A stretch of DNA of 53,053 nucleotides from an uncultured Bacteroidales bacterium (GTDB lineage Bacteria; Bacteroidota; Bacteroidia; Bacteroidales; UBA932), in contig CAKVAS010000019.1 in NCBI GenBank assembly GCA_934725015.1, positions 1 to 53,053 on the forward strand, written 5' to 3'. The position numbers were made by a program, and so were the translations under genes. How positions within the stretch are numbered: position 1 is the stretch's first letter; the number at the start of each line of letters is the position of its first letter. The notes under the pieces are model-generated. The model saw only the letters and a list, made by a program, of their open reading frames with translations, searched no databases and had not been told where the DNA came from. Shown here piece after piece: positions 1-8,983 of the stretch.

Positions 1-150
1 TACACCCTCCGAGCTCCCCGGCTCGCGCCGTTAGCGGGACTCGGAAGTCTCTTCCTCTCAGTCTTTTCAATGAACTTCTCGGTGCCTTCCAGAAGGGCTT
101 TCCGGTGTGCCTCGCGGCTCTTGAAGTACCCCCGTTTCCGAAAGGGATTG
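1..150 (-). other. Probable 5' leader of an rRNA operon running leftward out of the window
   Basis: There is no convincing coding frame here. Read on the minus strand, the segment after the promoter at 151-181 is GC-rich. At about 61-77 it holds AAGTTCATTGAAAAGAC, which resembles the boxA-like leader sequences before 16S genes in Bacteroidota. This, with A-tracts upstream of the promoter that look like an UP element, suggests the untranslated leader of an rrn operon whose 16S gene lies beyond position 1. No 16S sequence is visible, so the assignment is an inference. Another strongly transcribed stable RNA is the alternative. Confidence 0.5.
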
Positions 151-181
151 CAAAGGTACGCCTTTTTTCTTTACCTGCAAA
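151..181 (-). promoter_or_regulatory. Strong Bacteroidota-type promoter, probably of an rrn operon
   Basis: On the minus strand, TTTG (178-181) is followed after 19 bp by TACCTTTG (151-158). This matches the Bacteroidota housekeeping consensus TTTG, 19-20 bp, TAnnTTTG exactly. Upstream, at about 182-225, several A5-A7 tracts on the same strand resemble an UP element. Transcription would start near 144 and leave the window. Confidence 0.7.
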
Positions 182-380
182 CTTTTTCGCAACTTTTTTC
201 AAACTTTTTTTCACTTTTTTTCGACGGAAAATGCCGTCTGGCGGCTAATCGTCTGGACGACACGAGGTTAGAAAAAACGGGGTGAAGTGAGGATTTTGGA
301 GTCAGAAAAAAGATTTCTCGCTGCGCTCGAAATGACAGGAGGGAGGCGCTGGGAGGACAGGCGGAGATGATAAAAAATAA
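182..380. other. Intergenic region with no gene; holds A/T tracts and one dispersed repeat
   Basis: No gene is supported between the leftward promoter and the end of the PBP1C gene. The left part (182-230) holds A/T tracts belonging to the promoter region. The right part carries a dispersed repeat copy (304-338) that lies 3' of PBP1C and may end its transcript. Short frames here have no recognisable content. Confidence 0.5.
304..338 (-). repeat. Dispersed 3'-end element, copy 1, possible terminator of pbpC
   Basis: On the minus strand the core reads CATTTCGAGCGCAGCGAGAA and continues into AT, C and a run of T. ATTTC and GAAAT can pair, and the T-run follows, so it could act as a weak intrinsic terminator for PBP1C. 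Related copies lie at 2949-2988, 3006-3032 and 53003-53042. Confidence 0.6.
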
Positions 381-3005
381 TCAGTTCTCGACGGTAAAGC
401 CGACGGATGCGGAATTGCCGGCGACATCGACGGCAGTGATGGTGTGGGAACCGCGTGAGGGGCGGAGGGAGAGGCGGTGAAGGAAGCGGGTCGAGCCCAT
501 ATAGTCGGAATCGAGATGCCAGAATACTTCGGTTTCCGGATTGGTGTGGGCAAGGCTGAAGACAATTTCCCCGTCGGAACCGTCAAGAGCCCGGGGTATG
601 AAGACTGTGCTGCCCTGCTCCGGATAGATGAAGGCCATCGGGGAGGACGTCGTCACGAGAGAGCCCGGCTGCAGTGGCGGAAGCGGGGTGTAGTCGGAAT
701 GGGAACGCCGGTAGTACCATTCCATCGCCGGCGGAAGGATGAAGAAATTGCGGGTGATGCAGCCCGGGGATGGAGATGTCAGCCGTCGGGTGCCGTCCTT
801 CGTCAGGAGTACGGGCTTATGGTAGGGACAGACCCTGCCGCGAAGGCCTGCGGCGGGAACAATCATAGAGTCGCATTCCTCGCAGAACTGACCTTTGAGA
901 AAGCCTGAGCTGCGGCACACCTCCGCATAGACGTATTCATCGCGGGAGGGTTCGTCGAACCATTCCGACGGCGGCAGCATATTATATATGTCAAAGAGGA
1001 CGGGACCGGCGGTACGAGCCCCGACTAGCCCGGAAGCGGACTCCCCGTTCGCGTTTCCCGCCCAGACCCCGACGGCATAGTCCCGCGTCACACCGACAGC
1101 CCAGGCGTCACGGAATCCGTAGCTCGTGCCCGTCTTCCAGGCTATTTTTCGCAGCGACGGCACGAGCCGCCAATCCATTTCATCCGGACGGTTCAGTTCC
1201 TTGAGTGTGTCGAAAATCCACCAGAGGGCACAGCGGTCGGTAAGCGGCCATTCGGACGGGTGCCAGTCCGTGATGTGCTGATACCAGGCGGACATCGCGG
1301 CATACATCTTCGTAATCTCGGCAAGCTTTCCTTCCGCACCTCCGAGAATCAGCGAGAGTCCGTATTCGTCAGGCGGGCGCGTAAGCGTGGTCATTCCGGC
1401 CTTGCGCAGCAGTTCATGAAAATTCCGCACGCCATATTCTCGTAACATCCTGACATAAGGGACATTGAGCGAGCGTGCAAGAGCCTCGGAAGCGGAAACT
1501 GCGCCGGAGAACTGGAGATCGAAGTTCTGAGGAGTGAATCCTCCGATGTTCAGAGGAGTGTCGGGAATGAGAGTATGAGGCAATATGCCGCCGTCCTGCA
1601 GCATGGCGCCATAGAGAAACGGCTTGAGAATGCTGCCGGTGCTCCTCGGAGAGTCCGCGATGTCGACGAGCGCACCTTCACGAAGTTTTGGATTCTCAGA
1701 AGACCGTCCGTCGGGACGATCCGTCGAAATGTTTGCATTTCCGCAATATGCGAGTGTCTCACCCGTATGAACGTCTATGACAACAGCCGAAAGATCGCGG
1801 ATTCCCATTTTCGAAAACTCTGTATTCCAACGATTTATCGTTGATTCGAGACGATTCTGAAGAGACATGTCCACTCCGGTGCGAACGGTTTCGCCCGGAT
1901 TTGTGCGTCTGTATTTCTCCACAAGGTGATATGCCGTCTGCGGAAGCGGCTGCGGCTGCTCGGGAAGAGGTTCGGCGCACGCGAGTTCAAAAGTCACGGC
2001 ATCGATTACACCTATATTATACAGACGTACCAGAAGCCTGTCGCGTTTGCTGCGGAGCAAATCGCGGTTCCTGCCGGGATGAATCAGCGACGGAGAATTG
2101 GGCAGAACGGCAAGTGTGGCGGCTTCCGCCCAGGAAAGTTCCGAGGCCGGGCGGCCGAAATAGCGCCGGGATGCGGCTTCTATGCCGACGACATTGCCGC
2201 CAAACGGGGCGTGGGAAGCATACAGAGCCAGTATTTCCTCTTTTGTGCATCGCAGTTCGAGACGGGTTGCAAGGAATGCCTCCACCACTTTTTCAATTAA
2301 CGTGCGTTCAGGTGCCCGGACTGCCTTCTTATGACTGCGTTCAGGTGTCTGAACTGCCTTCTTATGACTGCGTTCAGGTGCCTGAACTGCCTTCTTATGA
2401 CTGCGTTCAGGTGCTTGGACTGTTCCCTGATGACTGCCTTCAGGACGCCCCTGCCCATTGGAGGGGCTGTTCATGGCAGCGCGTGCCCCGGCGGCGGCCC
2501 GGCTGAGCCGGATGACCTGCATGGTAATCGTGCTGCCGCCGCTGACGGTGCGGCCGGAACGGAGATTCTGGACTGCTGCACGGGCTATCGCGGCCGGATT
2601 GACTCCGTGATGGGCATAGAAATGCCTGTCCTCGAACTGGACGAGGCACACGGCATAGCGCCTCGGGACGGTGTCGGCTGGAGGGAAACGCCACTGGCCG
2701 TCCTCCGCGACGCGAGCACCGAGAAGTTCTCCGCCGGAAGCCTCGACGACCGTGGAGTATGACACGCCGGGGAACAGGTTCAGTGGCAGGGAACACAGCC
2801 ACACGGCCAAGAGAGCGGACAGGCACACGGCCAAGGCGACGGCCGCCCTCCGGCGGCCGTCACTTTTCAGCAGTCTCAGCTCAGACTTAATCCACGCATA
2901 CAGATTTGCTGCTTTTTCCCGGTTCAAGTTCGCGGAAGCAAAGCCTTTGTCATTTCGAGCGGAACGAAGTGGAGTCGATAAATCTTTGGGATTGGTCTCG
3001 CTCAT
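381..3005 (-). CDS. pbpC: Penicillin-binding protein 1C, class A glycosyltransferase/transpeptidase
   Basis: A bifunctional peptidoglycan synthase of about 874 residues, anchored in the inner membrane. After a membrane segment near residues 38-60 comes a GT51 domain, with the catalytic EDRHFYAHHG region and GGSTITMQV. The penicillin-binding domain follows with GSILKPF (SxxK), SLN and KTG, and then a C-terminal BiPBP_C-like beta domain. The frame is open up to 3488 inside the upstream gene, but I chose the ATG at 3005, 7 bp after that gene's stop. The first residues come from a dispersed repeat (2949-2988), so the native start may once have differed. An 11-residue tandem repeat (DNA 2301-2444) expands a loop in the GT51 domain between QVIRLSR and KVVEAF. 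Its neighbour is the alpha-2-macroglobulin, the same pair as yfhM-pbpC in other bacteria. The protein family is clear; the start is less so. Confidence 0.93.
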   Translation of the reverse strand: MSETNPKDLSTPLRSARNDKGFASANLNREKAANLYAWIKSELRLLKSDGRRRAAVALAVCLSALLAVWLCSLPLNLFPGVSYSTVVEASGGELLGARVAEDGQWRFPPADTVPRRYAVCLVQFEDRHFYAHHGVNPAAIARAAVQNLRSGRTVSGGSTITMQVIRLSRAAAGARAAMNSPSNGQGRPEGSHQGTVQAPERSHKKAVQAPERSHKKAVQTPERSHKKAVRAPERTLIEKVVEAFLATRLELRCTKEEILALYASHAPFGGNVVGIEAASRRYFGRPASELSWAEAATLAVLPNSPSLIHPGRNRDLLRSKRDRLLVRLYNIGVIDAVTFELACAEPLPEQPQPLPQTAYHLVEKYRRTNPGETVRTGVDMSLQNRLESTINRWNTEFSKMGIRDLSAVVIDVHTGETLAYCGNANISTDRPDGRSSENPKLREGALVDIADSPRSTGSILKPFLYGAMLQDGGILPHTLIPDTPLNIGGFTPQNFDLQFSGAVSASEALARSLNVPYVRMLREYGVRNFHELLRKAGMTTLTRPPDEYGLSLILGGAEGKLAEITKMYAAMSAWYQHITDWHPSEWPLTDRCALWWIFDTLKELNRPDEMDWRLVPSLRKIAWKTGTSYGFRDAWAVGVTRDYAVGVWAGNANGESASGLVGARTAGPVLFDIYNMLPPSEWFDEPSRDEYVYAEVCRSSGFLKGQFCEECDSMIVPAAGLRGRVCPYHKPVLLTKDGTRRLTSPSPGCITRNFFILPPAMEWYYRRSHSDYTPLPPLQPGSLVTTSSPMAFIYPEQGSTVFIPRALDGSDGEIVFSLAHTNPETEVFWHLDSDYMGSTRFLHRLSLRPSRGSHTITAVDVAGNSASVGFTVEN
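2301..2444 (-). repeat. 33-bp tandem repeat (minisatellite) inside pbpC
   Basis: Three full 33-bp units (2331-2363, 2364-2396, 2397-2429) with partial units on both sides. The first two full units differ at one position. Each unit encodes 11 residues of the type PERSHKKAVQA. The unit length is a multiple of three, so copy-number change would keep the PBP1C frame. Confidence 0.9.
2949..2988 (+). repeat. Dispersed element, copy 2, inside the 5' end of pbpC
   Basis: The plus strand reads TGTCATTTCGAGCGGAACGA and continues with AGTGGAGTCGATAAATCTTT. It is nearly the same as the copy at 53003-53042. It is inverted relative to copy 3 at 3006-3032, and it encodes the N-terminal KDLSTPLRSARNDK stretch of PBP1C. 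Confidence 0.8.
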
Positions 3006-3032
3006 AGATTTCTCACTTCGTTCGAAATGACA
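3006..3032 (-). repeat. Dispersed element, copy 3, at the A2M/pbpC junction
   Basis: The minus strand reads TGTCATTTCGAACGAAGTGA, then GAAATCT. The TGA at 3013-3015 is the stop codon of the alpha-2-macroglobulin gene, and the pbpC ATG begins at the next base after the element. With copy 2 it forms an inverted pair separated by 17 bp. Confidence 0.8.
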
Positions 3033-6000
3033 GGGAGTCCGACGGGGGTTCCAATGACAGGGAGTCCGACGGGGTTTCCAATGACAGGGAGTCCGACGGG
3101 GTTTCCAATGACAGGGAGTCCGGCAGGTTTCCGCGTGCTGCCTGACCATCGTCCCGTGATGAGCTGATATTGGCTGCGGAGGGCACAACCTTGACGACAC
3201 CGGAGGCGGTGCGGGCGAAGAGGGAGTTGTCGTACATGGCCTCGCAGGAGACTGAAGGCAGGATGAACTCACCGGGGTAGGCGGCAGAGAGACGGACGGA
3301 GAAAGTCTTGACGGACGAGCGCGGAAGATCGAAGTACCAGCGAACCTCGCTGTCACGGATGTCGCACGCCGTGTAGTGCGCAGAGATATCCGGCCCACCG
3401 TCAAACAGGCGGCTGTTGTAAATCTCCCAGCCAGACGGCACAGGCACCGACAGAGCAAGATTTCGCAAGTCCGCTGCGGCACTGCCATTGCGGACCGTCA
3501 CGTCTGCAATAAAATCCGCCCCCTGAGAAAGAGACTTCGGGCTTATCGCATTTCCGTCCACATCCTTATAGACCACAGAGAGCGAAACGCCGGACGCGGC
3601 CGCCTTGACAGGAGTCCCGGCCGGAACAGCCGCCCTGGATGCAAGGCTTGCATACAAGACTCCCTTTGACGTGTTCCTGAGCGTCACCGAAGTCGCGCCC
3701 TGAACCACATTTCTCGTCCACAGAGAGCCTGCCGACTTCACTGCCTCCGCATTCGCGCCGTCATTTCCGAACGCACATTCATATCTGAAATTCATCGCTT
3801 CCTTGTCCGTGAGCCCGGCCATCCGAGCCAGAGCAGAAGCGGCAAATGCCGTGGTCTGTGTCGTATAGCTTTCCTTCGCAAACCCGTCGGCGACGAGAGA
3901 TGCAAGCTCCATCGCCGCACCGAGATTGCCGGCAAGCAAATTTGCCTCAAGGGCTATGGCATCATCACGCAAACGAGAGCCAAAGAACATGGACTCGTTC
4001 CGTGACGGCTGCAAAGACGCTGGTGCTGCCTTGCCGGACGATTCCTTCAATCGCGCCGCATTTGGAGACAAGGAATGCCCGGAAAGAAGTTCCTGAGCCA
4101 CAGCCTTGCGGCCGGAAAGCGAATACGCAGACGCAAGCAGGTTACGGGCACTGCCATGCAGCACAGCGGATTCGCGAAGACGATTCATAGGACCGTCCTG
4201 CGCGTTTCCGGAAAGGGCAAGGGCATATAGGTCGTACGCGGCGAGTTCATCATATTCGGAACCGTCTGACTTATAGACATTCACATATTTCTTCACACTG
4301 TTTCTCCATGCCCCGAAGACTCCACCGTTCACGGAAAATCCAGCGTTTGAGGCAAGAGCGAGAAAATGCCCTGCCATGGCGTCTGCCCAGAGGTTGATGA
4401 GCGTGCTGCCAGGCCACATCACGAAGCTTCCGTCCGAAAGCTGACGGGAATAAAGCTCGGTCAGGATGTCAGAAACAATCCCGTTCGCCTCATCGCGGCG
4501 CTCCCCGTCAAACTGCGGAAGCAGCGACAGCAGGGTTATGCCCTTGGAGCAGAGCTGCTCGGTGCAGGAATGAGGGTAATATTTCATATAAAGCCATGCC
4601 CCGTTAATATCAATTGAAGGGAATGAACTTACTTCCAATATGTTATACTCGCCGTCCGCTGAACCTCCCGGGCAGTCGAAAGCATACTCCTTCCCCGGCT
4701 GAAGCACCGCCCGCCGGACAGAAAGAACGGCCGGGTTGGCATTGCGCACTTCTATGCTCAGGTTCTCTTCCGCAGTGTAGTTTCCGGATTTGGCCGTCAC
4801 TTTCAGATGGGCCGTGCCCTCCGTCGCTGATGTTCTGAAGTCAAACGTGACCAATTTGTCTGAGGAAGTGGTGGAGGCGCCCGAAGCCGCCCCGGATGCC
4901 GAGGCCGCGTCGAATCTCAATGAGCGCTTCCCGGAGCCTGACAAACGCAGCGGTCCGTCGGCAGAGACTGAGACCTCAACATCACGTACGGAGTCTTCCA
5001 TCGCGAACACATTCACCGGCACCGTCACTTTCTCGCCCGGTCCCAGCGTCCTCGGCAGCGTCGACAGAACCATCAGCGGTGAACGCACCGGCACAGCCTT
5101 GTCGGCAGAGCCGTATGCTCCGTCATGAGCCGCGACGAGCATCACACGCACAGAACCGACATACATCGGAAGAGTCAGTTTGTGTACATTTTCCCCTCGC
5201 TTCAAGGTGAACGGCCCGAGAAATTTCACGACCGGTTCGAAACGGTTGTCACGCACGGAACCGTCCACGCGCACATCCTCGTCACCGCCGACGCTGAACA
5301 TCGATGCGAACGAAGTCCCGTATGCTCCCAATACATTATTATATATGTCCCAAGTCTTCACTCCGAGCGCCGCCCTGCGGTTCATCGCCGCCCGCGGATC
5401 CGGAGTCCTGAACCCGGTGAGGTCCAGAAGCCCCTCGTCAACAATCGCGAGCGTGTAGGTCATAGGCTTTCCGGACTTCTCGCGGACACGAATTTCAAAC
5501 TCCTCCTGCGGGTGTATCACCTGCGGAATGCCAAGCTGCGGTTCAAGATGCGAACCGGGATTGCTGACAAGCACCGGCTGAACGCCATAGAGGCGCAGCG
5601 GCTGTCCCTCGGCGGTGCGCTTATGGGGATTGAGCAGAGTGACATGAGCATAGCAGTTCGGAGTCATTTCACCTGTAACCCTAAAATGGAACGGCGTCTC
5701 TGTACTCTCCGAAGTCTCCACCCACGAGGAAGAAATCACACGGCTGTCGTTCTCGAATGAGACCAATGCGCGTGCCCCTTTTGCCGCCGGTATATAGAGA
5801 GTTCCCTCCTCGCCGACGGTGTAGGATTTCCTGTCGAGCGAGAATGTCAGCATGGAGGCGGAGGTGCCGTCCTCCCTGTCCGCACGTCCGCGCCAGTCGG
5901 GCCAGTCGCAGAGGAAGGTCGTCCCCGAAGAATGCCCGCTGTCGAGATCCGTGACATAGAGCAGGAAATTGCCCCAGTCAGGGTAGTCAAGCCTGAAAGG

Positions 6001-8793
6001 TATTTCCGAATCATTCTGCCCGGAAACAAGCTGCCCGGAAGCATAAACCTTTGCGGAGGAGCCTCTCACATAAGCGGAGAGAGCCTCGCCGCCGTTTTCC
6101 CACCACCAGCGGTTGTCAAGTCTCCAGATGCGATACTCAAGACGATGCCCGGCAACGCGCCGTCCGGCCTTGTCGACAACGCAGACCCTGAATGCCCAGT
6201 CTTTGTCCGTTTCGAGGAGCCTGTCCGCCGCTGAAGGCATGCGCACGCCAACGTATGCCCCGAAAGGCGAGCAGACGGCGTTCTGCGAGATTGTGCTCTC
6301 GTTGCCGCCGGGTTCGGAGACACGGGTGACGAATGTCGCGTCCAGCAGGCCTGGAGCATCGGATGCCGCCGGGATACGTGCCTTGACGGTGGCATTCCCC
6401 CGTGAATCGAGCCTGGTGTTCAGAAGTTCTGCGGAGAGGGACTTGAATTCGGACAGAGGATTGGAGAAAATGTAGCCGTCAAAGCCGCTGAAAGCCGTTC
6501 TGCGCGGAGTCAGCTTCAGCGAAACTTTTGCAGGAAGCGAAGACGCGACGGCTCCGGTAAGCCACGAGGAGCTGAGCCTGAACGTTGCCAACGAGTCGGC
6601 GTCAAGCACGTCAGAGGGCAGCGTGAGCGCCACTTTAAGACGGTTCGGCTTTATGCTTTCGACATGAAGCGCCTTGTGGAAAGCCGCGCCGCCGACCTTG
6701 GCGTAGGCATGATAGGTTCCGGTCGGGTCGTTTTCGGAGGTCTGAACCTCAAAGACATAGAATCCGTCAACGGACTTCGGGCAGACTTGCCGCGAAAAGA
6801 ACTGACCCTTAGGGCTATAGACTTCAAGCACGGCAGGGTGTTCCGCAGGAAGCGGATTTCCGGAAGACTCGACCAAAAGCGTCAGGTGCATGGTGTCGCC
6901 AGGACGCCACACACCCCTCTCCCCATAGACAAATCCGCGTATTCCCTTCTCCACCGTCTCTCCGCCGACATCGAACCTGCTGAGCGAATTTTCCTGCCCG
7001 TCAATGACCTTTAGATATGACACGGCATCGGAGGTTTTGGCGACGACGGCAAAAGGCTTTCCTTCAAACGACAGCTCCGCACGCCCCTCGGCATCGGATT
7101 TTGCAGAGGCGAGCCTGCGCAGCTGGTAGTTATATGCCGTAATCTCGACTCCTGAAAGCGGCGAGGTCGAAAGGATATCATTCACATATACCCACATTTT
7201 CCCGTTTCCGGCAGATTTTGCGACGACGCCGATGTTCGAGGCCATCAGATTGACGCTCGGAAACCGGGAGGACTGCATATAATAGGTAGGATTCAGCGGA
7301 TTGTCGCGTTCTTCCCATTCATAGAGATTCCAGTCATAGTAATTGTCGTAGTAATATGAATTCGGAATATCCCATTCCGCCTCGTCCGCAGCGGTCATTT
7401 CGCCTTCGGCGAGTTTCGTCAGACTTTCGTCTTCCGAGGCGAGTGTGACGGCATTCTTGCCATAGACGGAATAGTCCTGGACAAAAGAAAGGGATATGCG
7501 ATAGACGGCGCCCGGTTCGCGCTTCATCAGACCCGACAAATCGACAGAGAAATTCTGCCACTGATGAAGGTCGGTCTGCGGATTGCGGTCGAGAGAAAGT
7601 TGCTTCCGATAAATCAGGCGTCCGGAGCGTCGTAGTCCGTTGTCACCGTCGAGGCTGTTTTCCTGGAGGAAATGCAGGACGTTGTCGCTGTAAATCTTTA
7701 TGACTTTCAGATCCACCGCGCGCAGGTTCACGGCCTGGAACGGCAGGCGCAGGTCTGAGCCGTCCGGAAGGATATTGCCCTGATAGGACAGGCGGACTGC
7801 CGGCTTGAGTTCGTCGGCACGGAAGTCCGCCGTCCAGTCCTCGCCGAGACGGTTGCCGCGCCAGTCTTTCAGAGCCTCTGATACTGTGAGACTTATGTCA
7901 GAAGGTCGGGACTTCCTGTCGTAGAAAACGCGGACAATGTTGCCGTCCGATGTCGAGTAACTGCGCCCGTCTCCGGAAAGAATGAACAACCCGGAGAGAT
8001 CGGCAAGCGGGTCGAGAGGTTGGGACAGAGTTATCTGGATATATGGTTCCGCTCCGTCATTCTTCTTGGCAGACAAGACTCTAAAGCCATCGGTCCCCGG
8101 GATTGTGACTTCTGCTGAAACTGTCTTTTCAAACCCGGAGGAATGTCCGTCGAAAACTACGGTAAGCCTGCCATCCTCTTTGCGCCTGTTCAGCGGAGAC
8201 ACGCTGAACTCGTACACTCCGGCTTCAGGACCCGTCTTGAGACTGACTTCCGCCGCTCCGGAGACACCTTCGGAAAAAAGCATCTTCGCGACTTCATTTT
8301 CCGGCAGACTCTCGCTGAGCATAAGCCTCCCCTCTACGGAAGCAAGTTCCGGAGACTGCCTCAGAATCTTCACGCCGTCGATGACAAGCGCCGCACGCTT
8401 CGGAGCCACCCTGAAAGCGAACTCGAAGGTCTTCAACTTCGGGTTCTCAACTCCGAAAACCTTGTCAAGCGAAAACTTTCCACGATATTCCCGTCCCTGC
8501 TTCAGCTGTCCGTCCTCCGGCACGAACTCAATCATCCCGGCTCCCACCCAGCGGGACTCGCCCCGGAGTGATGGAGAGAAACTGAAAAGCCCCTCGGCAG
8601 GCACCGAGGTGTCCGGGGTCGATGCGAACTGAATTTTCACCGAAGAGCCCTCCGAGATGAGCCCTCCCGTGTAGGCCTCTATGTAGTCGGCAAATCCGGC
8701 GTCGGGGTTCTCAGTTCCCTCGTTTTCGTTTCCGCAGGAAGCGGCCGTCACAGCCGTGACAAGCATAATCATGGATTTCAGAATACTCTTCAT
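3013..8793 (-). CDS. Bacterial alpha-2-macroglobulin lipoprotein
   Basis: A protease-trapping protein of 1926 residues. The N-terminus is a lipoprotein signal with lipobox AASC (Cys about residue 20). The body shows the usual run of MG-like beta domains. The thioester motif CTEQ lies at residues 1410-1413 within SCTEQLCSKG, followed by a helical alpha/alpha toroid-like region and a receptor-binding-like beta domain. In the known family a covalent thioester captures attacking proteases near peptidoglycan, and the gene is often paired with pbpC, as here. The last 35 or so residues are a 9-residue repeat (SDSLSLETP) plus residues encoded by a dispersed element, which also supplies the stop. That tail is probably not part of the folded protein. 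Start ATG at 8793. Confidence 0.93.
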   Translation of the reverse strand: MKSILKSMIMLVTAVTAASCGNENEGTENPDAGFADYIEAYTGGLISEGSSVKIQFASTPDTSVPAEGLFSFSPSLRGESRWVGAGMIEFVPEDGQLKQGREYRGKFSLDKVFGVENPKLKTFEFAFRVAPKRAALVIDGVKILRQSPELASVEGRLMLSESLPENEVAKMLFSEGVSGAAEVSLKTGPEAGVYEFSVSPLNRRKEDGRLTVVFDGHSSGFEKTVSAEVTIPGTDGFRVLSAKKNDGAEPYIQITLSQPLDPLADLSGLFILSGDGRSYSTSDGNIVRVFYDRKSRPSDISLTVSEALKDWRGNRLGEDWTADFRADELKPAVRLSYQGNILPDGSDLRLPFQAVNLRAVDLKVIKIYSDNVLHFLQENSLDGDNGLRRSGRLIYRKQLSLDRNPQTDLHQWQNFSVDLSGLMKREPGAVYRISLSFVQDYSVYGKNAVTLASEDESLTKLAEGEMTAADEAEWDIPNSYYYDNYYDWNLYEWEERDNPLNPTYYMQSSRFPSVNLMASNIGVVAKSAGNGKMWVYVNDILSTSPLSGVEITAYNYQLRRLASAKSDAEGRAELSFEGKPFAVVAKTSDAVSYLKVIDGQENSLSRFDVGGETVEKGIRGFVYGERGVWRPGDTMHLTLLVESSGNPLPAEHPAVLEVYSPKGQFFSRQVCPKSVDGFYVFEVQTSENDPTGTYHAYAKVGGAAFHKALHVESIKPNRLKVALTLPSDVLDADSLATFRLSSSWLTGAVASSLPAKVSLKLTPRRTAFSGFDGYIFSNPLSEFKSLSAELLNTRLDSRGNATVKARIPAASDAPGLLDATFVTRVSEPGGNESTISQNAVCSPFGAYVGVRMPSAADRLLETDKDWAFRVCVVDKAGRRVAGHRLEYRIWRLDNRWWWENGGEALSAYVRGSSAKVYASGQLVSGQNDSEIPFRLDYPDWGNFLLYVTDLDSGHSSGTTFLCDWPDWRGRADREDGTSASMLTFSLDRKSYTVGEEGTLYIPAAKGARALVSFENDSRVISSSWVETSESTETPFHFRVTGEMTPNCYAHVTLLNPHKRTAEGQPLRLYGVQPVLVSNPGSHLEPQLGIPQVIHPQEEFEIRVREKSGKPMTYTLAIVDEGLLDLTGFRTPDPRAAMNRRAALGVKTWDIYNNVLGAYGTSFASMFSVGGDEDVRVDGSVRDNRFEPVVKFLGPFTLKRGENVHKLTLPMYVGSVRVMLVAAHDGAYGSADKAVPVRSPLMVLSTLPRTLGPGEKVTVPVNVFAMEDSVRDVEVSVSADGPLRLSGSGKRSLRFDAASASGAASGASTTSSDKLVTFDFRTSATEGTAHLKVTAKSGNYTAEENLSIEVRNANPAVLSVRRAVLQPGKEYAFDCPGGSADGEYNILEVSSFPSIDINGAWLYMKYYPHSCTEQLCSKGITLLSLLPQFDGERRDEANGIVSDILTELYSRQLSDGSFVMWPGSTLINLWADAMAGHFLALASNAGFSVNGGVFGAWRNSVKKYVNVYKSDGSEYDELAAYDLYALALSGNAQDGPMNRLRESAVLHGSARNLLASAYSLSGRKAVAQELLSGHSLSPNAARLKESSGKAAPASLQPSRNESMFFGSRLRDDAIALEANLLAGNLGAAMELASLVADGFAKESYTTQTTAFAASALARMAGLTDKEAMNFRYECAFGNDGANAEAVKSAGSLWTRNVVQGATSVTLRNTSKGVLYASLASRAAVPAGTPVKAAASGVSLSVVYKDVDGNAISPKSLSQGADFIADVTVRNGSAAADLRNLALSVPVPSGWEIYNSRLFDGGPDISAHYTACDIRDSEVRWYFDLPRSSVKTFSVRLSAAYPGEFILPSVSCEAMYDNSLFARTASGVVKVVPSAANISSSRDDGQAARGNLPDSLSLETPSDSLSLETPSDSLSLEPPSDSLSFRTK
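3026..3127 (-). repeat. 27-bp tandem repeat at the 3' end of the A2M gene
   Basis: Units of 27 bp at 3026-3052, 3053-3079 and 3080-3106, with a partial fourth to 3127, nearly identical. Each encodes nine residues (SDSLSLETP type) at the A2M C-terminus. The unit begins with the AATGACAG end of the adjoining dispersed element, so the array may have grown from it. Confidence 0.9.
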
Positions 8794-8859
8794 TGCAAAA
8801 ATCTTTTTCAGTTACATATCGCTAAGCTTTCAGCGCGACAAAGCTGTCAATACATATCA

Positions 8860-8893
8860 CAAATATATGAATAATCATAATTGAAATTTCAAA
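8860..8893 (-). promoter_or_regulatory. Probable promoter of the A2M-pbpC operon
   Basis: On the minus strand, TTTG (8890-8893) and TATATTTG (8860-8867) match the Bacteroidota consensus, but the 22-bp spacing is a little long. Transcription would start about 60 bp before the A2M ATG. Confidence 0.5.
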
Positions 8894-8910
8894 ATCATTT
8901 TCATTTTTTT

Positions 8911-8969
8911 ACTAATTTTGCGGATTCGTTTGGAGAATCCAACTAATTTTGCTGATTCGTTTGGGGAAT
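8911..8969 (+). repeat. Tandem duplication carrying two -7 boxes before the glycosyltransferase gene
   Basis: 8911-8938 and 8942-8969 are 28-bp direct repeats with two mismatches, period 31 bp. Each contains TAATTTTG (8913-8920 and 8944-8951), a good -7 element on the plus strand. A clear -33 element was not found for either copy. Leaders to the ATG at 8984 would be short. Confidence 0.7.
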
Positions 8970-8983
8970 TTAACTTTATTCGG

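Noticed and set aside
1841..2506. 221-codon plus-strand frame
   Set aside because: It is a shadow of pbpC; its repeats are the antisense of the 33-bp array.
2301..3127. Possible CRISPR array
   Set aside because: The repeats are directly tandem without spacers and lie in coding frames, with units of 33 and 27 bp.
3006..3488. Upstream extension of the PBP1C frame (161 more residues)
   Set aside because: It overlaps the A2M gene in another frame, is made of repeat-derived sequence (CHWKPRRTP type), and the ATG at 3005 fits the gene junction.
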